The position numbers and the translations under genes are program-made. The notes below the pieces were generated by a model, which was given only the letters and a program-made list of their open reading frames with translations, was not told the DNA's origin and did not search any database. A DNA stretch of 64,000 nt. Origin: Polaribacter aestuariivivens (GTDB lineage: Bacteria > Bacteroidota > Bacteroidia > Flavobacteriales > Flavobacteriaceae). The first letter of the stretch is position 1; the number at the start of each line of letters is the position of its first letter. Below, one piece after another: positions 35,385-44,716 of this stretch. Location: the NCBI RefSeq assembly GCF_005885675.1, contig NZ_VANR01000001.1, positions 496,001-560,000 on the forward strand. Direction: 5' to 3'.

Positions 35385-36419
35385 ATGATTGAAATTGAAT
35401 TAAATGCTAATAGTGATATAGGCTTGATAACACAAATGAAAGAAGCCATAGGTGGAACTATTGAAGATAAATGGAGTGAGTGTATTCTTACAGTTAATAA
35501 CGAAAATGCAATAGGCAATATTAGATTTATACCTTTTGACTGGGGTGTTAATTTATTAGACTTTAATATAAAATTTCATAAAGATTTTGTTTTTAGCATT
35601 AAAGCTGTAGATAAATACAATCCAATACGTTTTATATATCCTTATGTTGGTTATTTGAAACATAGATTTGGCATACATAATGAAGAAAGTAAAATTGACC
35701 AATACCAATCTTTAATTTTCACAAATAAATCTGGTGGTTACAACTATTTACATTTTCCGAAAAACGAACAATTAGAAATTAATTTTATTGAAATTGTTAG
35801 AAGAAAATTTTTAAAAAAAAGAACCACAAACGTTACCACCTTAAATGATAAACTTCATGAAATGTTTGTTGACACAAATCATGAATACAGATTTGCAAAT
35901 TATGGTACTTTTAGCCTTAAAATGGCAGATCTTGTAAAAAAGCTAAAAAATGTGAAAGGAAAAGGAATGTTGCGCATTTTAAAAATAGAAGCAAAAGTGT
36001 ATGAAATATTATCATTTCACATACAACAGCACAACCGTCTTTTAGAAGGTGTTTCTTTACCAACTTCTTTAACAAAGAGTGAATTAAAAATAGTTAGAAA
36101 ACTAGGCAATGCTATACTAAAAAAACCTGCTGAAAGTTATTCTTTAGACGAACTTTCTATAAAATCTGGCTTAACGCAAGCTAAATTGCAAGATGGTTTT
36201 AAATTTTTGTTTAATAGAACTGTTACAGAATATATAAGGCATGTACGTTTAGAATCTGCAAGAGACATGCTTAAAAATACCGATTTAAATATTTCTCAAA
36301 TAGTTTATAGCATTGGATTTAGCAGCAGAAGTTATTTTTCTAAAATTTTTAGAGAAAAGTATGACATTACACCAAATGAGTTTAAGAAAAAACTTTTGAT
36401 TGTTGTACAAGAAAAATAA
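35385..36419 (+). CDS. AraC-family transcriptional regulator
   Basis: A 344-residue regulator. Residues about 240-340 form the two-helix-turn-helix AraC DNA-binding domain: YSLDELSIKSGLTQAKLQDGF and the signature ARDMLKNTDLNISQIVYSIGFSSRSYFSKIFREKYDITPNEF. The N-terminal 230 residues have no named sensor domain but contain LNANSDIGLITQMKEAIGG, seen in flavobacterial regulators. Divergent from the hemerythrin gene and inside the stress cluster, which it may regulate (inference). Confidence 0.9.
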   Translation: MIEIELNANSDIGLITQMKEAIGGTIEDKWSECILTVNNENAIGNIRFIPFDWGVNLLDFNIKFHKDFVFSIKAVDKYNPIRFIYPYVGYLKHRFGIHNEESKIDQYQSLIFTNKSGGYNYLHFPKNEQLEINFIEIVRRKFLKKRTTNVTTLNDKLHEMFVDTNHEYRFANYGTFSLKMADLVKKLKNVKGKGMLRILKIEAKVYEILSFHIQQHNRLLEGVSLPTSLTKSELKIVRKLGNAILKKPAESYSLDELSIKSGLTQAKLQDGFKFLFNRTVTEYIRHVRLESARDMLKNTDLNISQIVYSIGFSSRSYFSKIFREKYDITPNEFKKKLLIVVQEK

Positions 36420-36422
36420 ACA

Positions 36423-36453
36423 TAAAAAAACCTCAATGCTTTCGCATTGAGGT
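36423..36453 (-). terminator. Terminator of the YtxH/holin-like/DUF6327-like operon
   Basis: ACCTCAATGC (36430-36439) pairs with GCATTGAGGT (36444-36453), loop TTTC. Only the minus-strand side carries a T run (from the A7 at 36424), so it mainly serves the minus-strand operon, while also separating it from the AraC gene. Confidence 0.75.
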
Positions 36454-36517
36454 AATTAATCAACCAACCACTTATAAGTTATTTAAAAAATAACCTTATA
36501 GTTTCTTTAATATTTTT

Positions 36518-36718
36518 CTACTTAAAAATCTTTTTTACAAGAATTAACAAACCGTATTTACTTGCGAATTTTAAAAAATTACCAACCATTGTAAGTGGTT
36601 TTAGTTGGTTTACAAAATCACTTTTTACAATTTTTAATTCTTCTAAAGCAATTTGTCTTTCTAAACTTAGCATTTTTAAGTCACGCTCTATATCAGAAAA
36701 GTTCGTATATTTTTTCAT
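36518..36718 (-). CDS. Small DUF6327-like protein
   Basis: A 66-residue protein with an amphipathic N-terminal helix (YTNFSDIERDLKMLSLERQIALEELK) and a hydrophobic C-terminal part (FLKFASKYGLLILVKKIF). Resembles the Bacteroidota DUF6327 family, though I hold the family name with moderate confidence. It is last of three genes (YtxH, holin-like, this one) whose order parallels the enterobacterial ElaB/YqjD-YqjE-YqjK module of membrane-associated stress proteins. Seven bases separate it from the gene before. Confidence 0.75.
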   Translation of the reverse strand: MKKYTNFSDIERDLKMLSLERQIALEELKIVKSDFVNQLKPLTMVGNFLKFASKYGLLILVKKIFK

Positions 36719-36725
36719 CTTTAAA

Positions 36726-37073
36726 TTATTTTGAAAATTTATTTGACATAATTCTTATGATGGATTTATCCAATTGTTTTCTTCCAAGAAATATGAAAAT
36801 TCCTAAAACAAAAAATATACCACCCACAGCCAAATAACCCAAGGCTACACTTTCAAAAAAGTCACCTAAAACAATTGCTAATGCTACTGATGAAAACATG
36901 AGTCCTATCAAAATTAATCCTCCAATTACTAAAAGTTTTGAAATGGTACTAAATGATACGGTTAACGTATGAAATGCTTTTAATTTGTAATATTCATAAG
37001 TTGCGTTTACATATTTTTTTCCCTTATCTACTCCGCTATCTGAAGAATTGTTTAAAGATTCAAATATACTCAT
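36726..37073 (-). CDS. Phage-holin-family (YqjE-like) membrane protein
   Basis: A 115-residue protein with a polar N-terminus (about 1-40) and two hydrophobic helices (about 45-68 and 76-95). It falls in the holin-X/YqjE-like superfamily; despite the name these chromosomal copies are not phage lysis genes but accompany YtxH/ElaB-type ribosome- or membrane-stress proteins. Three bases separate it from ytxH upstream, so the two are one operon. Confidence 0.8.
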   Translation of the reverse strand: MSIFESLNNSSDSGVDKGKKYVNATYEYYKLKAFHTLTVSFSTISKLLVIGGLILIGLMFSSVALAIVLGDFFESVALGYLAVGGIFFVLGIFIFLGRKQLDKSIIRIMSNKFSK

Positions 37074-37076
37074 AGA

Positions 37077-37469
37077 TTATGCTGTTTGGATTTTTCCTTT
37101 TCCGTCTTTATTATCGCTTACGTTTTTTTGTAATTTTTTATTTTGTGCTTTTAATTCACTTAATTTTTTCTCTAAAGATGAAATTACGTCATCAGCTTTA
37201 TAACTAACATTTGAAACAACATCTTCTAATTGAGCATCAAATGATTGTTTTTTTTCACTGTAAGTAGCACTTACTCTTTCTTTTAAATCAGATGCAGTTG
37301 CTGAAACTTTCTCTGATAATTCACTTGCTGTTTCAGAAATTTTATCTTTTGCTGATAAAGCTTCATTTTTTATTTTCTTTCTCGTATTTTCTCCTTTGTC
37401 TGGTGCAAATAGAATACCTGCTGCTGCACCTACAATTGTTCCTAATAATACTCCTGATAAATTTTTCAT
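37077..37469 (-). CDS. YtxH domain-containing protein
   Basis: A 130-residue protein: an N-terminal glycine-rich helix (LSGVLLGTIVGAAAGILFAPDKGENTR, about 4-30) diagnostic of YtxH, followed by an extended charged helix with repeated K/E/S/A heptads (about 32-105) and a lysine-rich end. B. subtilis YtxH is a general-stress protein. First of the three-gene operon. Confidence 0.9.
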   Translation of the reverse strand: MKNLSGVLLGTIVGAAAGILFAPDKGENTRKKIKNEALSAKDKISETASELSEKVSATASDLKERVSATYSEKKQSFDAQLEDVVSNVSYKADDVISSLEKKLSELKAQNKKLQKNVSDNKDGKGKIQTA

Positions 37470-37573
37470 TTTTATTTTTTTTAATTATATTATATTGTGA
37501 TGTATCGATTAATACACTACAAATATACAATCATATTACATTGTTATTTAACTGTATAAAGTTAAATATTGAC

Positions 37574-38425
37574 TCAAACACTTAAACATTCAAAATTAAC
37601 GATTTCATTCGTGTTTTTTTGAGCAATTCTATTGATTGAAGCTTCATTTAACTGAAGTATACGTGGATAACCTCCTGTTATTTGACAATCTCTCATCAAA
37701 ATAATTAATTTTCCTGAGGGTGTCAGTTGAACTGTACCTGGTAAAACTGAAGACGTTAAAATTGAAGGAAAATTATTTTCCAAGACTTCAATTAGCCTAT
37801 ACCCCATTCTATCTGAATCTTTTGAGATGGTAAAACCCGTTTCAAACAATTGTTTTTGTTGTTTTTTAGACAGTAAATCAAACTCTGGACCTTTAAAACA
37901 TTCAATTGCTTTTGATTTGAAGTAATTTTCATTTACTTTAATAGATGCATTTGTATTGTTTTCTTCATTATAATTTTGATTGATTTGTAAAATATCACCA
38001 GTTTTTATTGTGTATGATTTTGTAATACCTGCAAACATGCTTCTACTATTTAGTACTTTTTCTGATAAAATTCCGTTCGAAACGGCTACATAGGTTCTTG
38101 CACCAAAATTTACTTTTCCAAAAGACAAAACATCATTTTTTTTGATAACTATTTTTTGATTCAATTTGATGGCTTTTTGATTTATTTTTGGTGAAAAGTC
38201 AGCACCAGAAATACAAATGTTAGTCGCTGTCAAAAATTGAAAACTGCAATTATTAAAAGCTATTTCTAAAACGGCGTAATCTAAATTATTATTTAAAATA
38301 GTGTTTGCTAAATCTGCTGAAAAAGTATCCATAACACCAGAAAACGGCACTCCAATTGAAGAAAATCCAAACCTACCTTTGTCTTGAATTGTTGTAAAAA
38401 AACCTGCTTTTAATACCTTAATCAT
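37574..38425 (-). CDS. pxpC: 5-oxoprolinase subunit C
   Basis: A 283-residue biotin-dependent carboxyltransferase-like protein: FGFSSIGVPFSGVMDTFSADLAN (about 20-42), CISGADFSPKI, and the C-terminal TSSVLPGTVQLTPSGKLIILMRDCQITGGYPRI block. PxpC partners PxpB in ATP-dependent opening of 5-oxoproline to glutamate. Its start overlaps the pxpB stop by four bases. End of a four-gene operon. Confidence 0.93.
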   Translation of the reverse strand: MIKVLKAGFFTTIQDKGRFGFSSIGVPFSGVMDTFSADLANTILNNNLDYAVLEIAFNNCSFQFLTATNICISGADFSPKINQKAIKLNQKIVIKKNDVLSFGKVNFGARTYVAVSNGILSEKVLNSRSMFAGITKSYTIKTGDILQINQNYNEENNTNASIKVNENYFKSKAIECFKGPEFDLLSKKQQKQLFETGFTISKDSDRMGYRLIEVLENNFPSILTSSVLPGTVQLTPSGKLIILMRDCQITGGYPRILQLNEASINRIAQKNTNEIVNFECLSV

Positions 38426-39150
38426 ATTTTAAAGGTTTTTGATACTGTATAGGTATTTTGCTTTACTTCTTTTTGAATTTTCAAAAAATCATTTTTAGAA
38501 ATTTCAACAAATTTTATAAAATCTCCTGAGTTTGCAAAACAAGGTTGTTGCTTGTTAATATTAAAAAAATCAATAGGAGTTTTACCTATAATATTCCAGC
38601 CTCCAGCACTTTCAGAAGGATAAACACCTGTTTGCTTGCCTCCAATACCAACAGCGCCTTTGGGTACTTTTAATCTTGGATTTGATTTTCTATTAAAATG
38701 AATTTTTTCATCCAAACCTCCTAAATATAAAAACCCAGGTAAAAAACCTACAAAATAAACTCTGTACAAACTTTGAGTGTGTAATTTTATAATTTCAGAA
38801 GTTTGTAAATTCAATTTTTCTGACATTTCTAGTAAATCGATACCAAATTCCAAATCATAACAAACTGGTATTTCCCACAAAAAGGAAGCTTTTTTAAAGG
38901 TTTTGGTTTTTGATGCATATATTTTTTTAAGATGCTCTACTTCAATCTGAAAACTATGAATTTGATGCTTAAAAATAAGTGTTAGTGAATTATATGCTAC
39001 AATATAATCAACAATGCTATTATTTTTTTTGGCTTTAATTTTAGACTGAAACAGTAAAATTTCTTCAGAAATTTCCACAGCAATTCTAGGTTCCCATTCT
39101 ATGAGAATTGCTTTTTCTCCAAAAGGTTTGTATGTAATTTTATCAAACAA
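38422..39150 (-). CDS. pxpB: 5-oxoprolinase subunit B
   Basis: A 242-residue KipI/PxpB-like protein: the RVYFVGFLPGFLYLGGLD block (about 130-147), RKSNPRLKVPKGAVGIGGKQTGVYP (about 152-176) and GGWNIIGKTPIDFF are diagnostic. It overlaps pxpA by eight bases and pxpC by four, so the three are translated in a fixed ratio. Confidence 0.94.
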   Translation of the reverse strand: MFDKITYKPFGEKAILIEWEPRIAVEISEEILLFQSKIKAKKNNSIVDYIVAYNSLTLIFKHQIHSFQIEVEHLKKIYASKTKTFKKASFLWEIPVCYDLEFGIDLLEMSEKLNLQTSEIIKLHTQSLYRVYFVGFLPGFLYLGGLDEKIHFNRKSNPRLKVPKGAVGIGGKQTGVYPSESAGGWNIIGKTPIDFFNINKQQPCFANSGDFIKFVEISKNDFLKIQKEVKQNTYTVSKTFKI

Positions 39151-39874
39151 TTTTTATGTTTTTATCTTTTAAAACATTATTAATAAACTGTAAAATTTCA
39201 ACGGAATTTACATGATCTCCATGCACACAAAAAGTATCTGCTTGTATTATTTTTTCATTTCCAGAAATTGTTAACACTTTACCATTTTTCAAAACATTAA
39301 ATATGTGCTTAAAAACATCTTCTGGTTTTTCTATAATCGCATTTTTTTGCGCTCTAGAAACTAATGATAAATCATCGTTATAATTTCTATCAGCAAAAAA
39401 TTCATATTTTATTCGAATATTATTTTTTAAAGCAATCTTTTCAATCTCAGAATTATATGGCACATATAAAAAACAATTATTGGTGTATTTTTTTATGATT
39501 TCAATAAATTTTTCCGCTTCCTTTTTCTCTTTAGCAATTAAATTATATAATGCTCCATGAGGCTTTATATGATGCATTTTCTGGTTGAAATTAAGCAATC
39601 GTTCTTGAAATAAATTCATCTGATTTTCGATGCTTATTTTTAAAACTTCATCAGATATATACATCACTTTTCTTCCAAAGTTTTTAACATCAGGAAAACT
39701 TGGATGAGCTCCTATTTTTACATTATTATCAACTGCTAACTGTATGGTTTTGTCTATAGAATTTTTATCACCAAAATGACCTCCACAAGCAATATTACAT
39801 GAAGAAATAAATGGAAATAACAAGTGTTCGTTTACAACTCCTTCACCAACATCACAATTTATATCAATTTTCAT
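39143..39874 (-). CDS. pxpA: 5-oxoprolinase subunit A
   Basis: A 243-residue LamB/YcsF-family protein: IDINCDVGEGV, SCNIACGGHFGD, GAHPSFPDVKNFGR and VKPHGALYN-like HIKPHGALYNL motifs, ending with the VHGDH block. It provides the hydrolase-type subunit of the PxpABC complex that recycles 5-oxoproline formed from glutamine or pyroglutamyl peptides. Immediately follows the Nramp gene with no gap. Confidence 0.95.
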   Translation of the reverse strand: MKIDINCDVGEGVVNEHLLFPFISSCNIACGGHFGDKNSIDKTIQLAVDNNVKIGAHPSFPDVKNFGRKVMYISDEVLKISIENQMNLFQERLLNFNQKMHHIKPHGALYNLIAKEKKEAEKFIEIIKKYTNNCFLYVPYNSEIEKIALKNNIRIKYEFFADRNYNDDLSLVSRAQKNAIIEKPEDVFKHIFNVLKNGKVLTISGNEKIIQADTFCVHGDHVNSVEILQFINNVLKDKNIKIV

Positions 39875-41101
39875 TTATAAAAAATTTAGAACTTTTAAAA
39901 TTCCTTTTACACCTAAAAAAATGGTAATTATTAAAATAATAAAACCTAATATATTTTGTGTTTTTGAGTTTACAAAATCTCCTAAAATTGATTTTTTATT
40001 TACAATCCACAATAAAACACCTGCAATTATTGGCAATAATAATCCGTTTGCAACTTGTGCAAATTGTATAATTTCTATGGGTTTTATTCCTACAGAAGAA
40101 AATAAAACTCCTAAAAAAAGAATGGTCATCCAAACAAATCGAAATTTTTTAGATTTTAAACCTCCACTCCATCCTAAACAACCTTCAGCTACATAAGCAG
40201 CTGCTAAAGGTGCTGTAATTGCCGAAGTTATTCCAGCTGCAAACAAACCTAAACCCATAAAATACTTTGCAAATTCGCCATATAATGGCGCCAAACCTTT
40301 TGCTAAATCAGCTGCATTAGAAACATCTGAAGTTTGTATTGCTGTTGCAGAAATAATAATAGCCATAGAAACTAAACCTCCTAAAATAATAGATATGATA
40401 GTATCTTTTTTAGCAAATTTTAAATCTTCTTTTTTATGCCAACGTTCTTTTACTAAAGATGCATGTAAAAACAAATTGTATGGCACTACTGTTGTACCAA
40501 CCAAACCAATAATTGTTAAAATGCTTTTTTCTGGAAATTTTGGTATTAAAAGTCCTTTTAAAACTTCTAGTATATTCGGTTTTGTAATAATTGCTGTTGC
40601 TACAAATGAAACACTCATTAATAAAACTAAACTAATTAACGCTTTTTCTAAAAATTTGTAATTCCCGATAAATAGCAGTAAAAAAGCAATAATTCCAATT
40701 AAAAAACTCATCAAGTTAAAAGTATTAGCACCCAATGAAAAATTATAGTTTCCAAAAATACTTTCCAATCCTAAAATTCCTCCACTAATATTTCCTGCTT
40801 CGTAAGATGCATTTCCAATAACTACTGCCGATAAAATTAAAATGGTAATAAATTGTTTTAAGTAAGGTGTTTTAATTTCTTGCCTAATAACTTCAGATAA
40901 TCCTTTTTGAGATATTATACCTAATCTTGCAGCCATTTCTTGTAAAATTATCGTCGCAATTATAGATAATAACATTGCCCACAATAAATTAAACCCAAAA
41001 TTTACACCTGCCAAAGTGCAAAGAGTTACAGTTCCTGGACCAATAAATGCAGCTGCAATTAAAGTTCCTGGGCCAATTTTTTTAAACCATTTTTTAATCA
41101 T
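39875..41101 (-). CDS. Nramp-family divalent metal transporter
   Basis: A 408-residue inner-membrane protein with about 11 hydrophobic helices. GPGTLIAAAFIGPGTVTLCTLAG (about 11-33) is the Nramp first-helix motif, in which the metal-binding DPGN is replaced by GPGT, and VVPYNLFLHASLV corresponds to TM6, where the usual MPH is replaced (Y-N-L-F-L-H). Loss of the DPGN aspartate suggests a divergent substrate, perhaps not a transition metal. Its operon with pxpABC is a recurring arrangement in bacteria and hints at an organic substrate such as 5-oxoproline (inference). Confidence 0.88.
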   Translation of the reverse strand: MIKKWFKKIGPGTLIAAAFIGPGTVTLCTLAGVNFGFNLLWAMLLSIIATIILQEMAARLGIISQKGLSEVIRQEIKTPYLKQFITILILSAVVIGNASYEAGNISGGILGLESIFGNYNFSLGANTFNLMSFLIGIIAFLLLFIGNYKFLEKALISLVLLMSVSFVATAIITKPNILEVLKGLLIPKFPEKSILTIIGLVGTTVVPYNLFLHASLVKERWHKKEDLKFAKKDTIISIILGGLVSMAIIISATAIQTSDVSNAADLAKGLAPLYGEFAKYFMGLGLFAAGITSAITAPLAAAYVAEGCLGWSGGLKSKKFRFVWMTILFLGVLFSSVGIKPIEIIQFAQVANGLLLPIIAGVLLWIVNKKSILGDFVNSKTQNILGFIILIITIFLGVKGILKVLNFL

Positions 41102-41141
41102 AAATTAAATGTTGATTAAATATACTCTAAAAATAAAAAAA

Positions 41142-41158
41142 CACCTCAAATTGAGGTG
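41142..41158 (-). terminator. Terminator downstream of pckA
   Basis: CACCTCAA and TTGAGGTG form an 8-bp stem with a one-base centre; on the minus strand it runs into a T7 tract (plus-strand A run 41134-41141). Confidence 0.7.
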
Positions 41159-41186
41159 CTTTATTGAGGGAAAATAAAAAATTGTA

Positions 41187-42797
41187 TTAAAAAGCGTAAC
41201 GTTGAGGACCTCCTCTACGAATATCTTCATTTGCTACTTCTTCAAATTGCTTAAAATTGTTTCTAAAAGCGTTTGATAATTTAAATGCTGTTTTATAGTA
41301 AGCCTCATCATCATTCCAAGTTGCTCTAGGACTCAGCAGTTCTGTTGGAACTCCTGGACAAGTTCTTGGCTGTGCAACTCCAAAAACAGAATGGATATGA
41401 TAATCTTCATATCTGTAGCTACCTAAATCACCATTTAAAACTGCAGAAATCATTGCTCTTGTATATTTTAAAGGCATTCTTTTACCAACTCCATATTGAC
41501 CTCCAGACCAACCTGTATTTATCAACCAAACATTTACTCCAGCATCTTTCATTTTTTTACTTAACATTTCAGCATATTTTGTAGGATGCAAAGGCATAAA
41601 AGGTGCTCCAAAACAAGCTGAAAAACTAGGTGTTGGTTCTACAATTCCTGCTTCAGTTCCTGCAACTTTTGCTGTGTAACCAGAAATAAAGTGATATGCA
41701 GCTTGATTTGGTGTTAGTTTAGATATTGGAGGCAAAACTCCAAAAGCATCAGCAGTTAAAAAGAAAATATTTTTTGGGTTTTTTCCTATTGATGGTTCTT
41801 GAATATTATCTATATGATAAATTGGATAACTAACTCTTGTATTTTGTGTAATTGAAGTATCTGCAAAATCAATTACGCCGTCTTTATCCATCACAACATT
41901 TTCAAGTATTGCTCCTTTTTTTATTGCTCCGAAAATTTCTGGTTCTTGTTCTTGAGACAAATTAATCACTTTTGCATAACAACCACCTTCAAAATTAAAA
42001 ACGGTGTTTTCTGCGGTCCAACCATGTTCATCATCACCAATTAAACTTCTATCAGGATCTGTAGAAAGTGTAGTTTTTCCTGTTCCAGAAAGTCCAAAAA
42101 ATATAGCTGTATCTCCATCTTTACCAACATTTGCAGAGCAATGCATTGGCAAAGTGTTTTTGTATACTGGCAGTATAAAATTTAAAGCAGAAAAAATTCC
42201 TTTTTTAATTTCTCCTGTATAACCAGTTCCACCTATTAAAGCTATTTTTTTTGTGAAATTTAAAATTGCAAAATTATGTTGTCTTGTACCATCAACATCA
42301 GGGTTTGCCATAAAACCTGGTGCATTTATTACAGTCCATTCTGGATTAAAGTCTTTCAACTCATCTTCAGTAGGTCTTAAAAACATGTTGTAAGCAAACA
42401 TGTTGCTCCAAGGATATTCGTTTACAACTCTAATATTTAGTTTGTAATTTTCATCTGCACATGCGTATGAATCTCTTACGAAAATTTCTTTTTCAGATAA
42501 ATAATTAACTACCTTGTCATAAAGTGCATCAAACTTTTGTGAATCGAATGGAATATTAATTTTACTCCACCAAACTTTGTCTTCGGTAATTGCATCTTTT
42601 ACAATAAAACGGTCTTGTGGAGAGCGTCCAGTAAATTCTCCTGTATTTACAGCAATGGCACCTAAAGAAGATGTTACTCCTTGATTTTTTTCTAAAGTTT
42701 CATTATGCAATTCATCAGAAGATAATTGGTAACGAATTGTAGCATTTTTGATTCCTAAATTTTCTAACGAAATCGATTTCGTATTTAAATTTATCAT
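41187..42797 (-). CDS. pckA: Phosphoenolpyruvate carboxykinase (ATP)
   Basis: A 536-residue ATP-type PEPCK from ATG at 42797 (the frame is open 13 codons further but MINLNTKSI matches the family start). GRSPQDRFIV, the P-loop FFGLSGTGKTTLS, LIGDDEHGW (metal-binding) and NTGWSGGQYGVGKRM are present. It converts oxaloacetate to PEP in gluconeogenesis in the cytoplasm. Single-gene unit with a terminator. Confidence 0.96.
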   Translation of the reverse strand: MINLNTKSISLENLGIKNATIRYQLSSDELHNETLEKNQGVTSSLGAIAVNTGEFTGRSPQDRFIVKDAITEDKVWWSKINIPFDSQKFDALYDKVVNYLSEKEIFVRDSYACADENYKLNIRVVNEYPWSNMFAYNMFLRPTEDELKDFNPEWTVINAPGFMANPDVDGTRQHNFAILNFTKKIALIGGTGYTGEIKKGIFSALNFILPVYKNTLPMHCSANVGKDGDTAIFFGLSGTGKTTLSTDPDRSLIGDDEHGWTAENTVFNFEGGCYAKVINLSQEQEPEIFGAIKKGAILENVVMDKDGVIDFADTSITQNTRVSYPIYHIDNIQEPSIGKNPKNIFFLTADAFGVLPPISKLTPNQAAYHFISGYTAKVAGTEAGIVEPTPSFSACFGAPFMPLHPTKYAEMLSKKMKDAGVNVWLINTGWSGGQYGVGKRMPLKYTRAMISAVLNGDLGSYRYEDYHIHSVFGVAQPRTCPGVPTELLSPRATWNDDEAYYKTAFKLSNAFRNNFKQFEEVANEDIRRGGPQRYAF

Positions 42798-42890
42798 TTT
42801 TATAATTTTAGTTGTGTTTCTACTATTACGCAACAAAATTAAACAATATTTCTATACAAGTTTATTTTTGAATAAAAAATTATGTTATAA

Positions 42891-43271
42891 TTATTGATTT
42901 CTTAATTTCTTTACAAATATCATAATCATCGAAAACCACCCCACTATAAAGAACAATCCTCCAACTGGAGTTACAAACCAAATTGTATTGGCTGAAATGG
43001 TAGATAATTGAATTGCATATATTGAACCTGAGAAAAATAAAATTCCTAAAAAAAACAAATAACTAATGAGATTTTTTTGATTTTCTGAAAAACCTTGATA
43101 TGTATTTACAAAAAGCAATACAATTACATGATACATTTGGTAACGAACTGCTGTCTCAAAACTTAATAATTGTTCAGAACTGAGTGTTTCTTTTAAAGCG
43201 TGTGCCCCAAAAGCACCTAAAATTATTGCCAAGAGACCTAAAAAACAAGTAATTATAATATTTTTAAACAT
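42891..43271 (-). CDS. DUF423 membrane protein
   Basis: A 126-residue protein with four membrane helices; LGAFGAHALKETLSSEQLLSFETAVRYQMYH (about 20-50) is the DUF423/YgdD signature and VTPVGGLFFIVGW the C-terminal one. Role unknown. Confidence 0.92.
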   Translation of the reverse strand: MFKNIIITCFLGLLAIILGAFGAHALKETLSSEQLLSFETAVRYQMYHVIVLLFVNTYQGFSENQKNLISYLFFLGILFFSGSIYAIQLSTISANTIWFVTPVGGLFFIVGWFSMIMIFVKKLRNQ

Positions 43272-43344
43272 TTTTAGTGGTTTTTGTTAAATTTTAAACA
43301 ATTGTAGTATCTTAGTATCATCACAAAAATAAGCGATTTTACTT

Positions 43345-44715
43345 ATGAAATATATTTTAATTATTGGTGCTGGTAAATCAAGTTCTTTTTTAATAAAATA
43401 TTTATTAAAAAAATCTGATGAAGAAAATTTAAAACTAATTATTGGTGATATTTCAACAGACTATGCAAATAAGCTAATTAACAACCATAAAAATGCTGAG
43501 ACAATTGTTTTAGATGTTTTTAATAAAAAACAACGTGAGGAAAATATTAAGAAAGCAGCTATTGTAATTTCTATGTTACCAGCAAGGTTTCATATTGATG
43601 TAGCTAAAGATTGTATCAAGTTTAAAAAACATATGGTAACTGCTTCATATATTTCTAATGATATGAAAAAATTAGACAAAGAAGCAAAAGAAAATGGTTT
43701 AATTTTTATGAATGAAATTGGTTTAGATCCAGGAATAGATCATATGAGTGCAATGCAAATTATTGATAGAATTAGAGATAATAATGCTAAAATGTTGCTT
43801 TTTGAATCGTTTTGTGGTGGTTTGGTTGCCCCTGAAAGTGATACTAATTTATGGAATTACAAATTTACTTGGAATCCAAGAAATGTAGTACTTGCAGGAC
43901 AAGGTGGAGCTGCTATGTTTATACAAGAAGGTACTTATAAATACATTCCTTATCACAAATTATTTCGTAGAACAGAGTTTTTAACTATTAATGGTAGTGG
44001 AAAGTTTGAGGCGTATGCCAATAGAGATTCCTTAAAATACAGAAATGTTTATGGTTTAGATGACATACCAACAATGTATAGAGGCACTATTAGAAAAGTA
44101 GGTTTTTCTAGAGCTTGGAACATTTTTGTACAACTTGGTATGACTGATGATTCTTATACAATTGAAAATTCTGAAAATATGAGTTACAGAGATTTTGTAA
44201 ATCTATTTTTGGCCTATTCTCCATCAGATTCTGTAGAATTAAAATTGCGTTCTTATTTGAAAATAGATCAAGATGATGTAATGTGGGAAAAATTAATTGA
44301 ATTAGACATTTTTAATCATAAAAAGAAAATTGGAATTAAAAATGCAACTCCAGCACAGGCTCTTCAAAAAATATTATCAGACTCTTGGACTTTAAAAGAA
44401 GACGATAAAGATATGATTGTAATGCAACACCTTTTCGGTTATGAAATTGATGGAGAAAAACGTCAAATCGAAAGTAGTTTAGTTGTTTATGGTGAAAATC
44501 AAACCTACACAGCTATGTCAAAAACAGTAGGACTTCCTGTTGCCATTGCAGCTTTAAAAATACTAAGAGGTGAAATTAAAACTCCTGGAGTTCAATTACC
44601 AATTTCTAAAGAAGTATATGAACCAATTTTAAAAGAATTAGAAGGATATGGAATTAAATTTATTGAAAAAAAGGTTCCTTATTTAGGCTATAATCCAAAC
44701 ACTGTAGTTGGATAG
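43345..44715 (+). CDS. Saccharopine dehydrogenase-family protein
   Basis: A 456-residue oxidoreductase with an N-terminal Rossmann fold (IGAGKSSSFLIKYLLKK, about 5-21), AAIVISMLPARFHIDVAKDCI, NEIGLDPGIDHMSAMQII (about 128-145) and a long C-terminal saccharopine reductase-type catalytic domain including ESFCGGLVAPESDTNLWNYKFTWNPRN. It is close to the lysine-ketoglutarate reductase/saccharopine dehydrogenase family of Bacteroidota; saccharopine oxidation in lysine breakdown is the simplest function, but the exact substrate is inferred. Confidence 0.88.
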   Translation: MKYILIIGAGKSSSFLIKYLLKKSDEENLKLIIGDISTDYANKLINNHKNAETIVLDVFNKKQREENIKKAAIVISMLPARFHIDVAKDCIKFKKHMVTASYISNDMKKLDKEAKENGLIFMNEIGLDPGIDHMSAMQIIDRIRDNNAKMLLFESFCGGLVAPESDTNLWNYKFTWNPRNVVLAGQGGAAMFIQEGTYKYIPYHKLFRRTEFLTINGSGKFEAYANRDSLKYRNVYGLDDIPTMYRGTIRKVGFSRAWNIFVQLGMTDDSYTIENSENMSYRDFVNLFLAYSPSDSVELKLRSYLKIDQDDVMWEKLIELDIFNHKKKIGIKNATPAQALQKILSDSWTLKEDDKDMIVMQHLFGYEIDGEKRQIESSLVVYGENQTYTAMSKTVGLPVAIAALKILRGEIKTPGVQLPISKEVYEPILKELEGYGIKFIEKKVPYLGYNPNTVVG

Positions 44716-44716
44716 T

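Noticed and set aside
36726-37073. Phage holin as evidence of a prophage
   Set aside because: It is a chromosomal YqjE-like protein in an operon with YtxH; no other phage gene is present.
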